Below are positions 27,501 to 36,170 of a DNA stretch of 64,000 nucleotides, piece by piece. The position numbers and the translations under genes are program-made. The first letter of the stretch is position 1. Each line of letters begins with the position of its first letter. This DNA comes from Fen-1135 sp963705275 (lineage in GTDB: Bacteria; Desulfobacterota; Syntrophia; Syntrophales; UBA2185), in NCBI GenBank assembly GCA_963705275.1, contig OY970063.1, positions 2,542,001 to 2,606,000 of the forward strand, read 5' to 3'. A model generated the notes under the pieces. It was not told the origin of the DNA, did not search any database, and saw only the letters and a program-made list of their open reading frames with translations.

Positions 27501-28435
27501 ATCCGCGTGAAATCAGCAGAGATGAGATCGAATTTAAAGATAGAATGATTCTGGACCGCTACTCATCGCCCGTGATAGGTGAAGACGGAAAATATTACGG
27601 GAGGATCTGGACATTCCGTAATATCACCGAGCGCAAATGGGCGGAGGACAAGTTAAAAAAATATTCAGCGGATTTGATAGAAAAGAACGAAGAAATCCGC
27701 GAAATGAGCGAGCAGCTTTGGCAGGCGGCAAAGCTGGCAACGATGGGGGAACTGTCGGCAAGCATTGCCCATGAACTGAACAACCCGCTGGCCACAGTCA
27801 GCATGCGGGCCGAATCACTCCTTACAAAGACACAACAAGATGATCCGATGTGGCGCGAGCTGAAAATCATCGAACAGGAAATCGAACGTATGGCGATTAT
27901 GACTGCAAACCTTCTCCAGTTCAGCCGTCGCCGCCAGAAAGAGATATCAACGGTGGATATCTGCGAGGAGATAGAGAAGGCCATGGAGCTTATTTACTAC
28001 CACCTGCGTAAGCATAACATAGTCATCCGGCGGGAGTTTGCGAGAGAGTATCCGAGCATCCATGCGGATCGTCAGGAATTGAGGCAGCTGTTTCTGAATC
28101 TATTCACGAATGCGAGCGACGCTATGTCCCAGGGTGGGACGCTTACGATTCGGGTGACTGCGCCGCCTGAATCTATGCAGGTCATCATAGAAGTTGCTGA
28201 TACGGGCACGGGCATTCCCCCTGAGATCATTTCCAAGGTGGTGGAACCATTTTACACCACGAAACCGGAGGGGAAAGGCACCGGGCTGGGTTTGGCAATA
28301 TGCCGGCGCATCGTACAGGAGCACAACGGGATATTCGATCTTGCAAGCGAAGGCATTCCCGGCAGAGGGACAACAGCGCGCATTTCTCTTCCTATTAATG
28401 ATGGAACGAATTCAGCCAGACTGAGAAATCAATGA
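24581..28435 (+). CDS. Soluble sensor histidine kinase with eight PAS domains
   Basis: The 1284-residue protein has eight PAS/PAC units in a row (about 25-135, 145-260, 270-390, 400-520, 525-645, 655-775, 780-890, 900-1025), several joined by the ITERK-type linker. A HisKA domain has the H-box ATMGELSASIAHELNNPLATV, and the HATPase domain has the N box LFTNASDAM, VADTGTGIPP and GTGLGLAICRRIV. No membrane segment is present, so it senses cytoplasmic signals, likely redox or oxygen. GTG 24581 is the start. Its stop is 25 bases before a REC/HD-GYP gene, the probable phosphotransfer partner. Confidence 0.92.
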   Translation: MTKNTSKTKKFDDLRKQAEEALKESEEKYRALVETTDTGFVIMDENGTVLDANENYIRMTGRKTLDEIRNRNVIEWTSWQDVERNAQAVKKCFEQGFIRSLEISYVNEKGEDTPIEINATVIETKGGKRIVSLCRSITERKRLEGLLKKEQQELKLIIDSLPIIVFYKDKEGKFIRVNKAFAEVLKLPEEEFVGKTVFDLYSTKIAEGMTNDDQEVIKSGHPKLNIIEQYETASGIRLAQTDKIPICDKNGIPFGLIGFAQDITERKQSEEALRKSEEKFEKTFRCNPACMGLSRLRDGLIIEANEAMLSLLGYSKDEFIGHTIPELGVWNDLRDRESLVQTLTTEGRSVNREFWLRTKTGELLLCSHSAETIQIDNETHIIFTFFDLTERKQVEEALHESEEKYRNILSSIEDGYHEVDLKGNYTFVSSSMVNILGYEENELIGVNYRKYMGELDAKKVFKAYNEVYRTGIPSKHTGWEFIRKDGRKIAVEGSVSLMKSKGQVIGFRGIIRDVTDKKKAEDALRKSEEYFRAITENASDIILIVDKKGTITYASPSVDPILGFRPEELIGKSSLDIIVPEDFQRALHDFGNAILTEGVLVPNAFRVRHKDGSERVLEGVGRNLFKNPSVAGFVMNVRDITDRKRAEVELHEANIYNRSLIEASLDPLVTIGPDGRITDVNAETEGVTGYSRAELIGKDFSDYFTEPEKARAGYREVFRAGSLRDYPLEIRHRDGHITSVLYNASVYRNEAGDVVGVFAAARDITERKRAEKRIDDALQFNRTILSASPVAVLTYNSSGQCVSANEAASRITGGTIEELLAQNFRQLDSWKRAGMIEPAENALKTGRVQVLETNIVTTFGKDSWFYCRFTPFRYEGELHLLVLVSDVTWRKRAEEELVWKTAFLEAQAEASIDGILVVDDKGKIIQVNTNFLNLMKVPQHIRDDTDDKPMLQHVTSLVKDPEQFLEKVIYLYEHPREISRDEIEFKDRMILDRYSSPVIGEDGKYYGRIWTFRNITERKWAEDKLKKYSADLIEKNEEIREMSEQLWQAAKLATMGELSASIAHELNNPLATVSMRAESLLTKTQQDDPMWRELKIIEQEIERMAIMTANLLQFSRRRQKEISTVDICEEIEKAMELIYYHLRKHNIVIRREFAREYPSIHADRQELRQLFLNLFTNASDAMSQGGTLTIRVTAPPESMQVIIEVADTGTGIPPEIISKVVEPFYTTKPEGKGTGLGLAICRRIVQEHNGIFDLASEGIPGRGTTARISLPINDGTNSARLRNQ

Positions 28436-28460
28436 CCGAGATATACATTAGGGGCAAAGG

Positions 28461-31073
28461 ATGACACAGACGAATTCAAATCACAAGGCGGGACGCCTGA
28501 TCATCGTTGATGATGAGGCTGAATTGATGAATGTTCTATGCGAGATTCTAACCGGTCATGGATACGAAACTATAGGGTATACATCGGCCACCGAAGCCCT
28601 GGCAAAGCTGAACGAGCAGGACTTCGATCTGCTGCTGACAGATCTGATGATGCCGGAGATGAGTGGCATTGACCTGCTTCAAGCCGCTCATAAGATTGAC
28701 CCGGACATTGTCGGTATTGTCATGACCGGGCAGGGCACAGTGCAGACGGCAGTGGAGGCGATGAAGGCCGGCGCATTTGATTACATCATGAAGCCGTTCA
28801 CTTTGACCAGTCTCTTGCCGGTGCTGTCGCGCGCCATGGAAATACGTCATCTGCGAGCAGATAACATGCAATTGCGGGAAACCGTGGCGATGCATGAGCT
28901 TGGACAGGCATTAGCCTTTTCTTCAGACTTGAACCAGATCCTAAATAAAGTGACCGAAGCTGTGCTGCAACAGTGCGATGCGGATGAGGCGTCGATTATG
29001 CTGCCTACACCCGACGGCAAAGAGCTTATAGTTGCCGTAGCGCGCGGCGGACATACAGATCACATAGGGAAACGGATACCGATGGGGCAGGGTATTGCGG
29101 GATGGGTAGCTCAGAATCTCAGAACTGTTACCCTGAATGGCGAGGTTAACGACGAACGTTTTACGCCGATCAGCCCAAGGGCTGATATACGCGCCTCTGT
29201 TTCTATTCCCCTGCTCGCGGGGGGAAGTTTAGCCGGTGTTTTGAATGTCAATATCACCCGTCCCCACCGACGTTTCACATCGGGACAGGTTAAGACATTA
29301 AACATGCTGGTCTCCATCGTAGCCCCCATTCTTGAAAATGCGCGGCTATATGCTGAAAAAAAACGGGCTGAGGATCTATATAGAACCCTGGCGGAAGGTT
29401 CTCTTGCCGCTGTTTTTATAGTGCAGGATGGGAAATTCCGCTTTATCAACGCGGCCGTTGCGTCCCTGGGCTTTTCTGTGGAAGAAATGACGGGCCAGCG
29501 TTCTGATGCCATCATTCATCCCGAAGATAGGGAGATGGTGGAGAAGAGGAGCCGTGAGATGCTGCGAGGAGGACATACAGCGCCTTATGAGTTCAGGACA
29601 GTAACCAAGCAGGGGCAGATCAGGTGGTTAATGCAAATTGTATCTCCCATCCTGTATGAAGGTAGGCCGGCTATACTTGGCAATGCCATTGATGTAACCG
29701 AGCTCAAGCGGGCAGAAGACGCGCTGCGTGAGAGTGAAGAGAGATATCGTACTATCATCGAAAACATGGAGGATGGCTATCACGAGGTGGACATAAAGGG
29801 AAACTTTACCTTCTTTAACGAGTCAATGCGCAAGATCTTTGGCTACGAGAGAGAAGAGATGTTGGGGATGAATAACCGCCAGTATGCAGATGAAGAAAAT
29901 ACCCGCAAGGTTTATCAAGTCTACAACCGGGTCTACCAAACCGGCGAACCGGTAAAGGACTTTGAGTGGCAGATTATTCGGAAGGACGGCGATCGCAGAG
30001 ATATCGAAGTTTCCATATCACTCATCAGGGATAGGGAGGGTCATCCGGCTGGTTTCCGGGGCATCGTGAGAGACACTACCGAGCGCAAACGGGCCGAGGA
30101 AGCCCTCCGTCGGGCCGAGGAAAGATACCGGAGCATTTTTGAAAATGCCCAGGAAGGCATCTTTCAGACAACCAGTGAAGGCCGGTATCTTACGGCAAAC
30201 AGGGCGCTGGCAACCATACTGGGTTATGATTCTCCCGAAGATCTCATGACCACCGTCATAGACATTCCAACACAGCTCTTCGTAAACCCGGAAGATCGAA
30301 AAGTTTTGTTGAAAATGATAAACGATCAGAGTCTGGTAAAGGGATTTGAAACTCAGTTCTACAGGAAAGATGGCAGCATAATCTGGGTATCCGTGAACCA
30401 GCATGCAGTCCGCGATGCAGGAGGCCGTGTCCTTTATTATGAAGGGTTCAATGAAGATATTACGGCAAAAAGACACAGTGTTGAACGGATAAGAACGGCT
30501 CTGAAAGCCACCGTTCAGGCGATAGCCGTAACGGTTGAAACGAGGGATCCTTACACCGCAGGCCATCAACGAAGGGTTTCTGATCTGGCTCGCGCTATTG
30601 CAACGGAGATGAACCTTCCCACCGATAAGATCGATGGTATCCGAACGGGAGCCGTCATCCATGACCTCGGCAAGATATCCGTCCCTGCGGAGATACTTAC
30701 CAAGCCGACGAAATTGACAGACTTGGAATTCGGTATTATCAAGACGCATGCCCAGTCCGGCTATGATATCCTGAAGGATATCGAATTCCCCTGGCCCATT
30801 GCGAGGATGGTTTTGGAGCATCATGAACGGATGGATGGCTCGGGTTATCCGAACGGGCTGGTTGCAAAAGAAATGCTCCTGGAGTCAAAGATCCTGTCCG
30901 TGGCCGACGTGGTGGAGGCCATTGCTTCACACCGTCCTTACCGTCCATCCTTCGGCATAGATGCAGCCCTGAAGGAGCTTGAAAATAATAAAGGAAAGCT
31001 TTACGATCCAGGTGTAGTGGATGCCTGCCTGAGAATATTTAGGCAAAATGGCTATCAACTTAAACAGATGTGA
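28461..31073 (+). CDS. Response regulator with GAF, PAS and HD-GYP output (c-di-GMP phosphodiesterase)
   Basis: The 870-residue protein begins with a receiver domain (about 12-125; phosphoacceptor D in LLLTDLMMPEMSG and K in MKPF), then GAF (about 150-300), three PAS domains (about 310-420, 430-550, 555-675) and HD-GYP (about 690-860). The HD-GYP signatures VIHDLGKI and HHERMDGSGYPNGL are intact, so c-di-GMP hydrolysis is likely. The second PAS shares the phrase EDGYHEVD and its surroundings with the fourth PAS of the upstream kinase. The pair forms a two-component c-di-GMP pathway. Confidence 0.92.
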   Translation: MTQTNSNHKAGRLIIVDDEAELMNVLCEILTGHGYETIGYTSATEALAKLNEQDFDLLLTDLMMPEMSGIDLLQAAHKIDPDIVGIVMTGQGTVQTAVEAMKAGAFDYIMKPFTLTSLLPVLSRAMEIRHLRADNMQLRETVAMHELGQALAFSSDLNQILNKVTEAVLQQCDADEASIMLPTPDGKELIVAVARGGHTDHIGKRIPMGQGIAGWVAQNLRTVTLNGEVNDERFTPISPRADIRASVSIPLLAGGSLAGVLNVNITRPHRRFTSGQVKTLNMLVSIVAPILENARLYAEKKRAEDLYRTLAEGSLAAVFIVQDGKFRFINAAVASLGFSVEEMTGQRSDAIIHPEDREMVEKRSREMLRGGHTAPYEFRTVTKQGQIRWLMQIVSPILYEGRPAILGNAIDVTELKRAEDALRESEERYRTIIENMEDGYHEVDIKGNFTFFNESMRKIFGYEREEMLGMNNRQYADEENTRKVYQVYNRVYQTGEPVKDFEWQIIRKDGDRRDIEVSISLIRDREGHPAGFRGIVRDTTERKRAEEALRRAEERYRSIFENAQEGIFQTTSEGRYLTANRALATILGYDSPEDLMTTVIDIPTQLFVNPEDRKVLLKMINDQSLVKGFETQFYRKDGSIIWVSVNQHAVRDAGGRVLYYEGFNEDITAKRHSVERIRTALKATVQAIAVTVETRDPYTAGHQRRVSDLARAIATEMNLPTDKIDGIRTGAVIHDLGKISVPAEILTKPTKLTDLEFGIIKTHAQSGYDILKDIEFPWPIARMVLEHHERMDGSGYPNGLVAKEMLLESKILSVADVVEAIASHRPYRPSFGIDAALKELENNKGKLYDPGVVDACLRIFRQNGYQLKQM

Positions 31074-31133
31074 TTTCAACTTGCATCTTTACCGCAATTC
31101 TGAACCAAAAGTTGCTGAGGCGACCATCTTTTC

Positions 31134-31162
31134 TTGACACATAGGTACCCCATCCGTATACT
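31134..31162 (+). promoter_or_regulatory. Sigma-70 promoter of the molbindin gene
   Basis: TTGACA (31134-31139), a 17-base spacer and TATACT (31157-31162) form a near-consensus promoter about 40 bases before ATG 31204. Confidence 0.8.
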
Positions 31163-31203
31163 CTTACTATGTTCAATAAAAACCTTATCTGAAGGAGGTC
31201 GCC

Positions 31204-31413
31204 ATGAAGATAAGCGCGCGCAATGTACTGAAAGGGAAGGTAATCAAAGTTACAAAGGGTGCTGTTAATACAGAAGTGCTCTTGGAACTTCCGGGCGGGG
31301 ATCAAGTGGTTTCGATCATTTCTAAAGAATCCGCAACAAAACTCGGGTTGAAATCTGGTAAGACAGCTTATGCGGTTATAAAAGCCTCAAATGTAATGAT
31401 AGCTGTCGATTAA
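31204..31413 (+). CDS. mop: Molbindin (single TOBE/Mop domain molybdate-binding protein)
   Basis: The 69-residue protein is one Mop (TOBE) unit: MKISARNVLKGKVIKVTKG, VNTEVLLELPGGDQVVSIIS and ASNVMIAVD follow the family pattern. Molbindins store molybdate or tungstate as a homomultimer in the cytoplasm. AAGGAGG lies upstream of the start, and a strong sigma-70 promoter precedes it. It stands alone between the HD-GYP gene and a convergent phosphoesterase. Together with the tupA-like gene at the window end it points to Mo/W enzymes. Confidence 0.9.
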   Translation: MKISARNVLKGKVIKVTKGAVNTEVLLELPGGDQVVSIISKESATKLGLKSGKTAYAVIKASNVMIAVD

Positions 31414-31519
31414 ACCGTTCGTTTCAAATGTAGTGGAAAGATTTCCCGGCGCTCCCAAAGTGAACATCTGGCGAAAAATTGTTAATGGCCTGTTTAGTAT
31501 CGGTTTGCGCGGATTGCCC

Positions 31520-32671
31520 TCAGAGTCTGACGAACCCCTCCTCAAGTACAGTCTTCGAGGTATAGGATTTGAGGCGGACGTAATGCCGTCCGGCCTTTGC
31601 ATCTTCCTCCGTTTCCACATAGGTGCAGCCGTACTCGCTTTTGTCTATCCATGAGCCGCAGTTGACATAGATGTAGTTCCAAGGGTCCGCGCTCGCATGT
31701 GCAGCCCTGTCCGCCTGTGGATCCAGGTCACGCGGGTCCATAACAGGGGTATGCGTGTGCCCAAAAATAACGATGTTTATATTGGAGCCGAAATGATCGA
31801 AATAGGCGAGTGATGCGACTGGGGAGAGATTTCCGATGTCGCCGATGATGGACGCCGGTACGTTGATGTTGCCCGGCGTATTCGTCCAGTTCTGCATGAG
31901 ATTGCTAAAACGCTTGCCGATTGCGTCCACGGTAATTGTGTCCGGGAAGCCGGGAACCGATTTCAGGTTGACGACATCGTCCGGCGTGAGGCCGGCGTCC
32001 TCGGCAATAGCCCTGAACACGTCCTCCACGAAATCCGGATGGTTCATGAAATCTTTGAGGAACCGGACAAAGATGTCATAGTAATTTTCCGTTGTTCCTG
32101 TCTGTAAGACTTTGTAGGCGATAATGCGGGAGATAAAATATCCAAGCGGGAGAAAAGTGTCCTTGGCCGTCCACATGTCGGGTGAGTTGAAAAGGCAGTA
32201 GCGATTCCCGTGCTCTGCAGCCAGAGTCCCCACGTTATAGATCCCCCACGGTATTGTGCTGCTGCAGAAGAAGCGGATACCGGGAAAAGTTTTTTCCATA
32301 AACTTTCTAATTTTCAGAATTCCGCCCGCGTCCATGCCCATGTCGTGATTGCCGGGCACGTAGGCAAGTTTGATGTCACTCTTTTTAGCAAGTGCCTTGA
32401 GTTTGTCGATTACCGTCTTGTTGGCAGGGTTGGAAGTGATTTTGGTGAAGGATGTGAGGGGATCGTAATTGACGGGCAGGACCCATGTATCAAAGAGATC
32501 GCCCAGGATTACTAATTCTTTCACATCGGTGGCATTTAGCTGATCATCCAGAAATTCCGTCAGTACGGGTATATTGTTTTTGAACCAGCCGTAAGGATGG
32601 GGAGCGCTCATGCTTTTGGCGTCTCCCAGGTGAATGTCGCTGATGAAGATTCGTTTGGTTCTCGTTCCCAT
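31520..32671 (-). CDS. Calcineurin-like metallophosphoesterase
   Basis: The 383-residue protein has the five blocks of the family: FISDIHLGD, LGDLFDTW, VPGNHDMG, a metal-binding histidine further on and FGHTHTPV, binding two metal ions. It resembles LpxH-like and related phosphodiesterases but is longer; the insertion in the middle (about 170-270) is helical. The substrate is unknown. It has no signal sequence. It reads against the molbindin gene, with about 100 bases between the stops. Confidence 0.85.
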   Translation of the reverse strand: MGTRTKRIFISDIHLGDAKSMSAPHPYGWFKNNIPVLTEFLDDQLNATDVKELVILGDLFDTWVLPVNYDPLTSFTKITSNPANKTVIDKLKALAKKSDIKLAYVPGNHDMGMDAGGILKIRKFMEKTFPGIRFFCSSTIPWGIYNVGTLAAEHGNRYCLFNSPDMWTAKDTFLPLGYFISRIIAYKVLQTGTTENYYDIFVRFLKDFMNHPDFVEDVFRAIAEDAGLTPDDVVNLKSVPGFPDTITVDAIGKRFSNLMQNWTNTPGNINVPASIIGDIGNLSPVASLAYFDHFGSNINIVIFGHTHTPVMDPRDLDPQADRAAHASADPWNYIYVNCGSWIDKSEYGCTYVETEEDAKAGRHYVRLKSYTSKTVLEEGFVRL

Positions 32672-32795
32672 GACTTTCCCCCTTTGTTTTCTTTCTGCCC
32701 ATTATATCATAACAAACGCGGCGCGAGAAACGGGAGTGACCATAATTTTACCGGGTATTTGATTAGTTTAAGGAGGACGAAACCCACCATCTATG

Positions 32796-32886
32796 TCATT
32801 CCGGTGAAAGCCGGAATCCAGCATTATCAAGTATTTCCAGATTCCCCAGTATCGAGTGCTGGGCAGGCTTATCAAGCCTGGAATGA
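32796..32886. repeat. MITE-like intergenic repeat with hairpins
   Basis: The element starts with TCATTCC and ends with GGAATGA as inverted ends. Inside it are ATTCCGG-TGAAAG-CCGGAAT (32798-32817) and AGGCTT-ATC-AAGCCT (32865-32879). This is the widespread CATTCCGG..CCGGAATCCAG type of short repeat. It fills most of the 367-base gap before the 29-aa gene. Confidence 0.7.
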
Positions 32887-33038
32887 TGAGCGGAGGAGTC
32901 AAACAAGAAATATCATTTATCTGCATTGACATAAGCAATTCGATCATATATGATGCGTCCACTCTGGAGAAAACGGTCGCTGAAAGACCATCTCATTTTG
33001 TGCAAACATTCAATTTATAAGATACATTTGAGGTAAGA

Positions 33039-33128
33039 ATGGGAAGTGTCGTAAAGAAAAGAAAGAAGAAAATAAGCAAACACAAATACAAGAAGCGTTT
33101 GAAGTCCAACAGGCATAAGAACAAATAA
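33039..33128 (+). CDS. AURKAIP1/COX24-domain (bS22/mS38-like) ribosomal peptide
   Basis: A 29-residue, very basic peptide encoded at 33039-33128. Its start MGSVVKKRKKKISKHKYKK follows the pattern of the bacterial bS22/AURKAIP1-COX24 family (MGSV-KKRRK-M-KHKHKK-L), related to the mitochondrial ribosomal protein mS38. GAGG stands five bases before the ATG. It is probably a small-subunit ribosomal component. It is short enough to be missed by automatic callers, but the composition and motif order make chance unlikely. Confidence 0.85.
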   Translation: MGSVVKKRKKKISKHKYKKRLKSNRHKNK

Positions 33129-33360
33129 AGGACTGATGAAGATGTGCTAGAGACCCCGTCAGCAAAGGAGGTCCATGGCACTGTTTCCCCTCCCCGCAAA
33201 ATATCGGGGAGAGAAACGTCGTTTGTAGTATGACGGAAGAGGCAGATAGAAGGAGGTTAGTCAGTTAGGCTGGCCTTTTTTTTTGCCTCTATAAAAAGAG
33301 TTAATCTTCTTGAAGATACTGAAGCATACTCAGTTTGCGCATTCTTTCTTGAGGGACGAA

Positions 33361-33402
33361 ATGCAGACGCTCAATATATTCTTTGTGAGGTCAGATAAAT
33401 GA
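33361..33402 (+). CDS. Possible 13-codon leader peptide upstream of emrA
   Basis: ATG 33361 opens a frame of 13 codons (MQTLNIFFVRSDK) with GAGGG five bases before it. Its TGA stop overlaps the emrA ATG in the sequence ATGA, so translation of emrA could be coupled to it. I see no hairpin pair that would make it an attenuator. It could be chance, but the ribosome site and exact overlap are suggestive. Confidence 0.4.
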   Translation: MQTLNIFFVRSDK

Positions 33403-34493
33403 GCAAAGTCCGCAAAATGATGGACAATAATAAAAAGAGATTTGTACTTTTCCTGATTCTTGCTCTTCTGGTTGTCTGTGTGGCAAGCGTTTTATATTAC
33501 CGCGAATACAGAACAAGGTATGTTACCACAGATGACGCCTTTGTTACGGGTAGGATTCATGTCATCGCGTCGAAGGTTCCCGGTACGGTGAGAGCCGTCT
33601 ATGTTGAAGACAATCAGTTTGTAAAGAAGGATGACGGCCTCCTTGACATCGACGACAGAGACTATGATGTCAGGGTTAGAGAGGCTGAATCTGCGCGGAA
33701 TGCGGAGCATGCAAAACTGGAAGAAATTTCCACGAAGGTGGATGTGACAAAGAAGCAGTTGCTGGAATTGCAATTCAGCTTGAAGTCAGCACAGGCGAAT
33801 CTGAAGCTCCACGAGGCTAACCTCAAGCAGGCGGAGCTGGATTTTAAGCGGGCTCAGAAGCTTCGTGCAAAAGGGGTCGTAGCGGAAGAAAGGCTGGACA
33901 AGGCGAAGACGAATCTTGACGTTTCCACGGCACAGGTTGAAGCATCGAAAGAACACTTAAAACAGGTTGAGGCTGCCCTGGAAACGCAGAAGGCTCTGAT
34001 ACGGCAGACGGAGTCGGCCTTCAAATCGCAGAACTCCGTCGTGAAGCAGAGAGAAGAGACGCGCAAGGCGGAGGACTTGAAGAAGAGCTATACGAAAATC
34101 TATGCGCCGGCCGATGGATATATCACAAGAAAGTCCGTGGAAAACGGCAACCAGATCCAGTCAGGACAACCGCTGATGGCTGTTGTTCCTCTCGATGACA
34201 TCTGGGTAATCGCAAATTACAAGGAAACCCAGATCAAGAATGTGAAGCCCGGTCAAAAGGCGAAGATCAGAGTCGATACATATCCGGACCGTGATTTTGA
34301 AGGCACGGTGCAGAGCATCATGGCGGGAACCGGCTCAATTTTTTCCCTGTTTCCGCCTGAGAATGCAACGGGCAATTATGTGAAGGTTGTCCAGCGCGTG
34401 CCGATAAAGATTGTCCTCAAAGAAGGGACGGATCCCAACCATATCCTCCGGGTCGGCATGAGTGTCGAACCTACGATCATCACGAAGGAATAG
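33399..34493 (+). CDS. emrA: EmrA-type membrane fusion protein (HlyD family)
   Basis: The 364-residue protein has a short cytoplasmic start, one membrane segment (about 13-34), a biotinyl-lipoyl-like half (TTDDAFVTGRIHVIASKVPGTV), a long coiled-coil hairpin (about 95-215, rich in K, E, Q and L) and the closing barrel (DDIWVIANYKETQIKNVKPGQ). It bridges an inner membrane MFS pump to an outer membrane channel. It pairs with emrB, whose start follows eight bases later. A GAGG lies eight bases before ATG 33399. Confidence 0.93.
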   Translation: MSKVRKMMDNNKKRFVLFLILALLVVCVASVLYYREYRTRYVTTDDAFVTGRIHVIASKVPGTVRAVYVEDNQFVKKDDGLLDIDDRDYDVRVREAESARNAEHAKLEEISTKVDVTKKQLLELQFSLKSAQANLKLHEANLKQAELDFKRAQKLRAKGVVAEERLDKAKTNLDVSTAQVEASKEHLKQVEAALETQKALIRQTESAFKSQNSVVKQREETRKAEDLKKSYTKIYAPADGYITRKSVENGNQIQSGQPLMAVVPLDDIWVIANYKETQIKNVKPGQKAKIRVDTYPDRDFEGTVQSIMAGTGSIFSLFPPENATGNYVKVVQRVPIKIVLKEGTDPNHILRVGMSVEPTIITKE

Positions 34494-34500
34494 CTTCCTG

Positions 34501-36047
34501 GTGGATTCACACGTAAACAAGTGGATGGTTGCGCTGACCGTGATGCTTCCGACGCTCATGGTTATCATGGATACGTCGGTGGTCAACGTTTCTCTGGATC
34601 ACATCCGCGGCAGCCTCTCCGCCGGCATCGATGAGTCCACGTGGTCCATCACATCTTACCTTGCGGCCAACGCCATCGTGATCCCCATAACCGGATGGCT
34701 GAGCAGGCTCCTGGGCAGGAAACGCCTTCTCATCCTTGTCCGTTTCGCTCTTTACACTTGAGCTCGCTTTTGTGCGGTCTCTCCTGGAGCATACAAAGCC
34801 TCGTGGTCTTCCGGATTCTTCAGGGCCTTTCCGGAGGTGCCCTTCAACCCATATCCCAGTCCATACTCCTGGAGACTTTTCCGCCGTCGCAGCATGGTAC
34901 GGCGATGGCCATTTTCGGAGTAGGGATCATGTTCGGGCCGATCATCGGGCCCTTCCTGGGCGGGTGGATTACCGACAACTGGTCATGGAGCTGGATATTC
35001 TTCATAAATATCCCGGCTGGCATTATCTCTATATTGATGACTATACTCTATATTGTAGACCCTGCGTACCTACGGGGCGCAAAGATGAGAATCGATTACT
35101 GGGGATTGGTATTTCTCAGTATCGGCATCGGCTGCCTGCAGATCATGCTGGATAAAGGGCAGAGGGAGGATTGGTTTTCTTCAGACCTAATCACCTGGCT
35201 CTGCGTTGCATCTATAATGTCGCTCGTCATCTTTGTAATCGTCGAGATGTTTGCCAAGCATCCCATCGTTGATCTCAAGATACTGAAGAACTTTTCCTTC
35301 AGCCTCGGAAATATCATCATATTTTTTGTTTTTGTTAATCTCTTCGGGAGCATCGTACTTCTGCCGATGTATCTGCAGAATCTGATGGGCTATACGTCAA
35401 CCCTCGCCGGCCTTGTGCTCGCGCCCGGAGGCGTCGCGGCCCTTGTGGTCATGCCCGTTGTGGGGCTGCTTATAACGCGGATGAACTCGAAGAGCATTGT
35501 TATCGCGGGTATCATTGTGACTGCCTACTCGACATACCTGATGTCCATGTTCAACAGGCAGACGGACTTCGACACGATTCTGTGGCCGAGGATCATTATG
35601 GGTGTCGGCGTGGGGCTGGTCATAATCCCGCTCACCACTCTCACCCTTTCCCGTCTGAAGAAAGAGCAATTGGGGAATGCCACGTCAATATTTAATCTGG
35701 TGAGAAATATCGGAGGGAGCTTCGGTGTCGCTATTTCCACGACGATCCTGACGCGGAGGGCGCAATTCCATCAGGCGCGCCTTATCGACCATCTCACACC
35801 TTTTGATATGACCTATGCTATGGGTAGCAGTCGGGCCTCAGACGTCCTGCAACAGAGGGGTCTGGAACCGGCAGTTGCCGGTCAGGGAGGCCTTGCCGCG
35901 ATATACGATCAGGTAATCAGGGAAGCATCCATGATGTCCTTTAATGACGTTTTCCATCTCCTGTCTGTCATGCTGGTCTTGACTGTGCCACTGGTCTTCT
36001 TTATGCGACGGATCTACCATGACGCAGCGGATGATAAGAATCATTAG
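34501..36047 (+). CDS. emrB: EmrB-type MFS drug exporter (DHA2), two frame breaks
   Basis: The joined product has the 14-helix DHA2 pattern: LPTLMVIMDTSVVNVSL in helix 1, WLSRLLGRKRL in the first loop, VFRILQGLSGGALQPISQ, and GPIIGPFLGGWITDNWSWSWIFFINIP in helix 5. The frame changes near 34739 and near 34763; removing one G at each place gives the expected ILSVSLFTLSSLLCGL. GTG 34501 is preferred as start. Drug or solute export with EmrA is expected; the substrate is unknown. A 22-codon in-frame remainder follows its TAG stop (to 36112). Confidence 0.88.
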
Positions 36048-36170
36048 CGACAGTACAGTCTGACCGATGCCATCGACCTCTTCAAAGAATGCGGTGCCGA
36101 CGACCGGATCTAGCGAACGGAGAAGACGCCGGCGACATTATCTTGAACAATATTGTGAAAGGAATATCAC

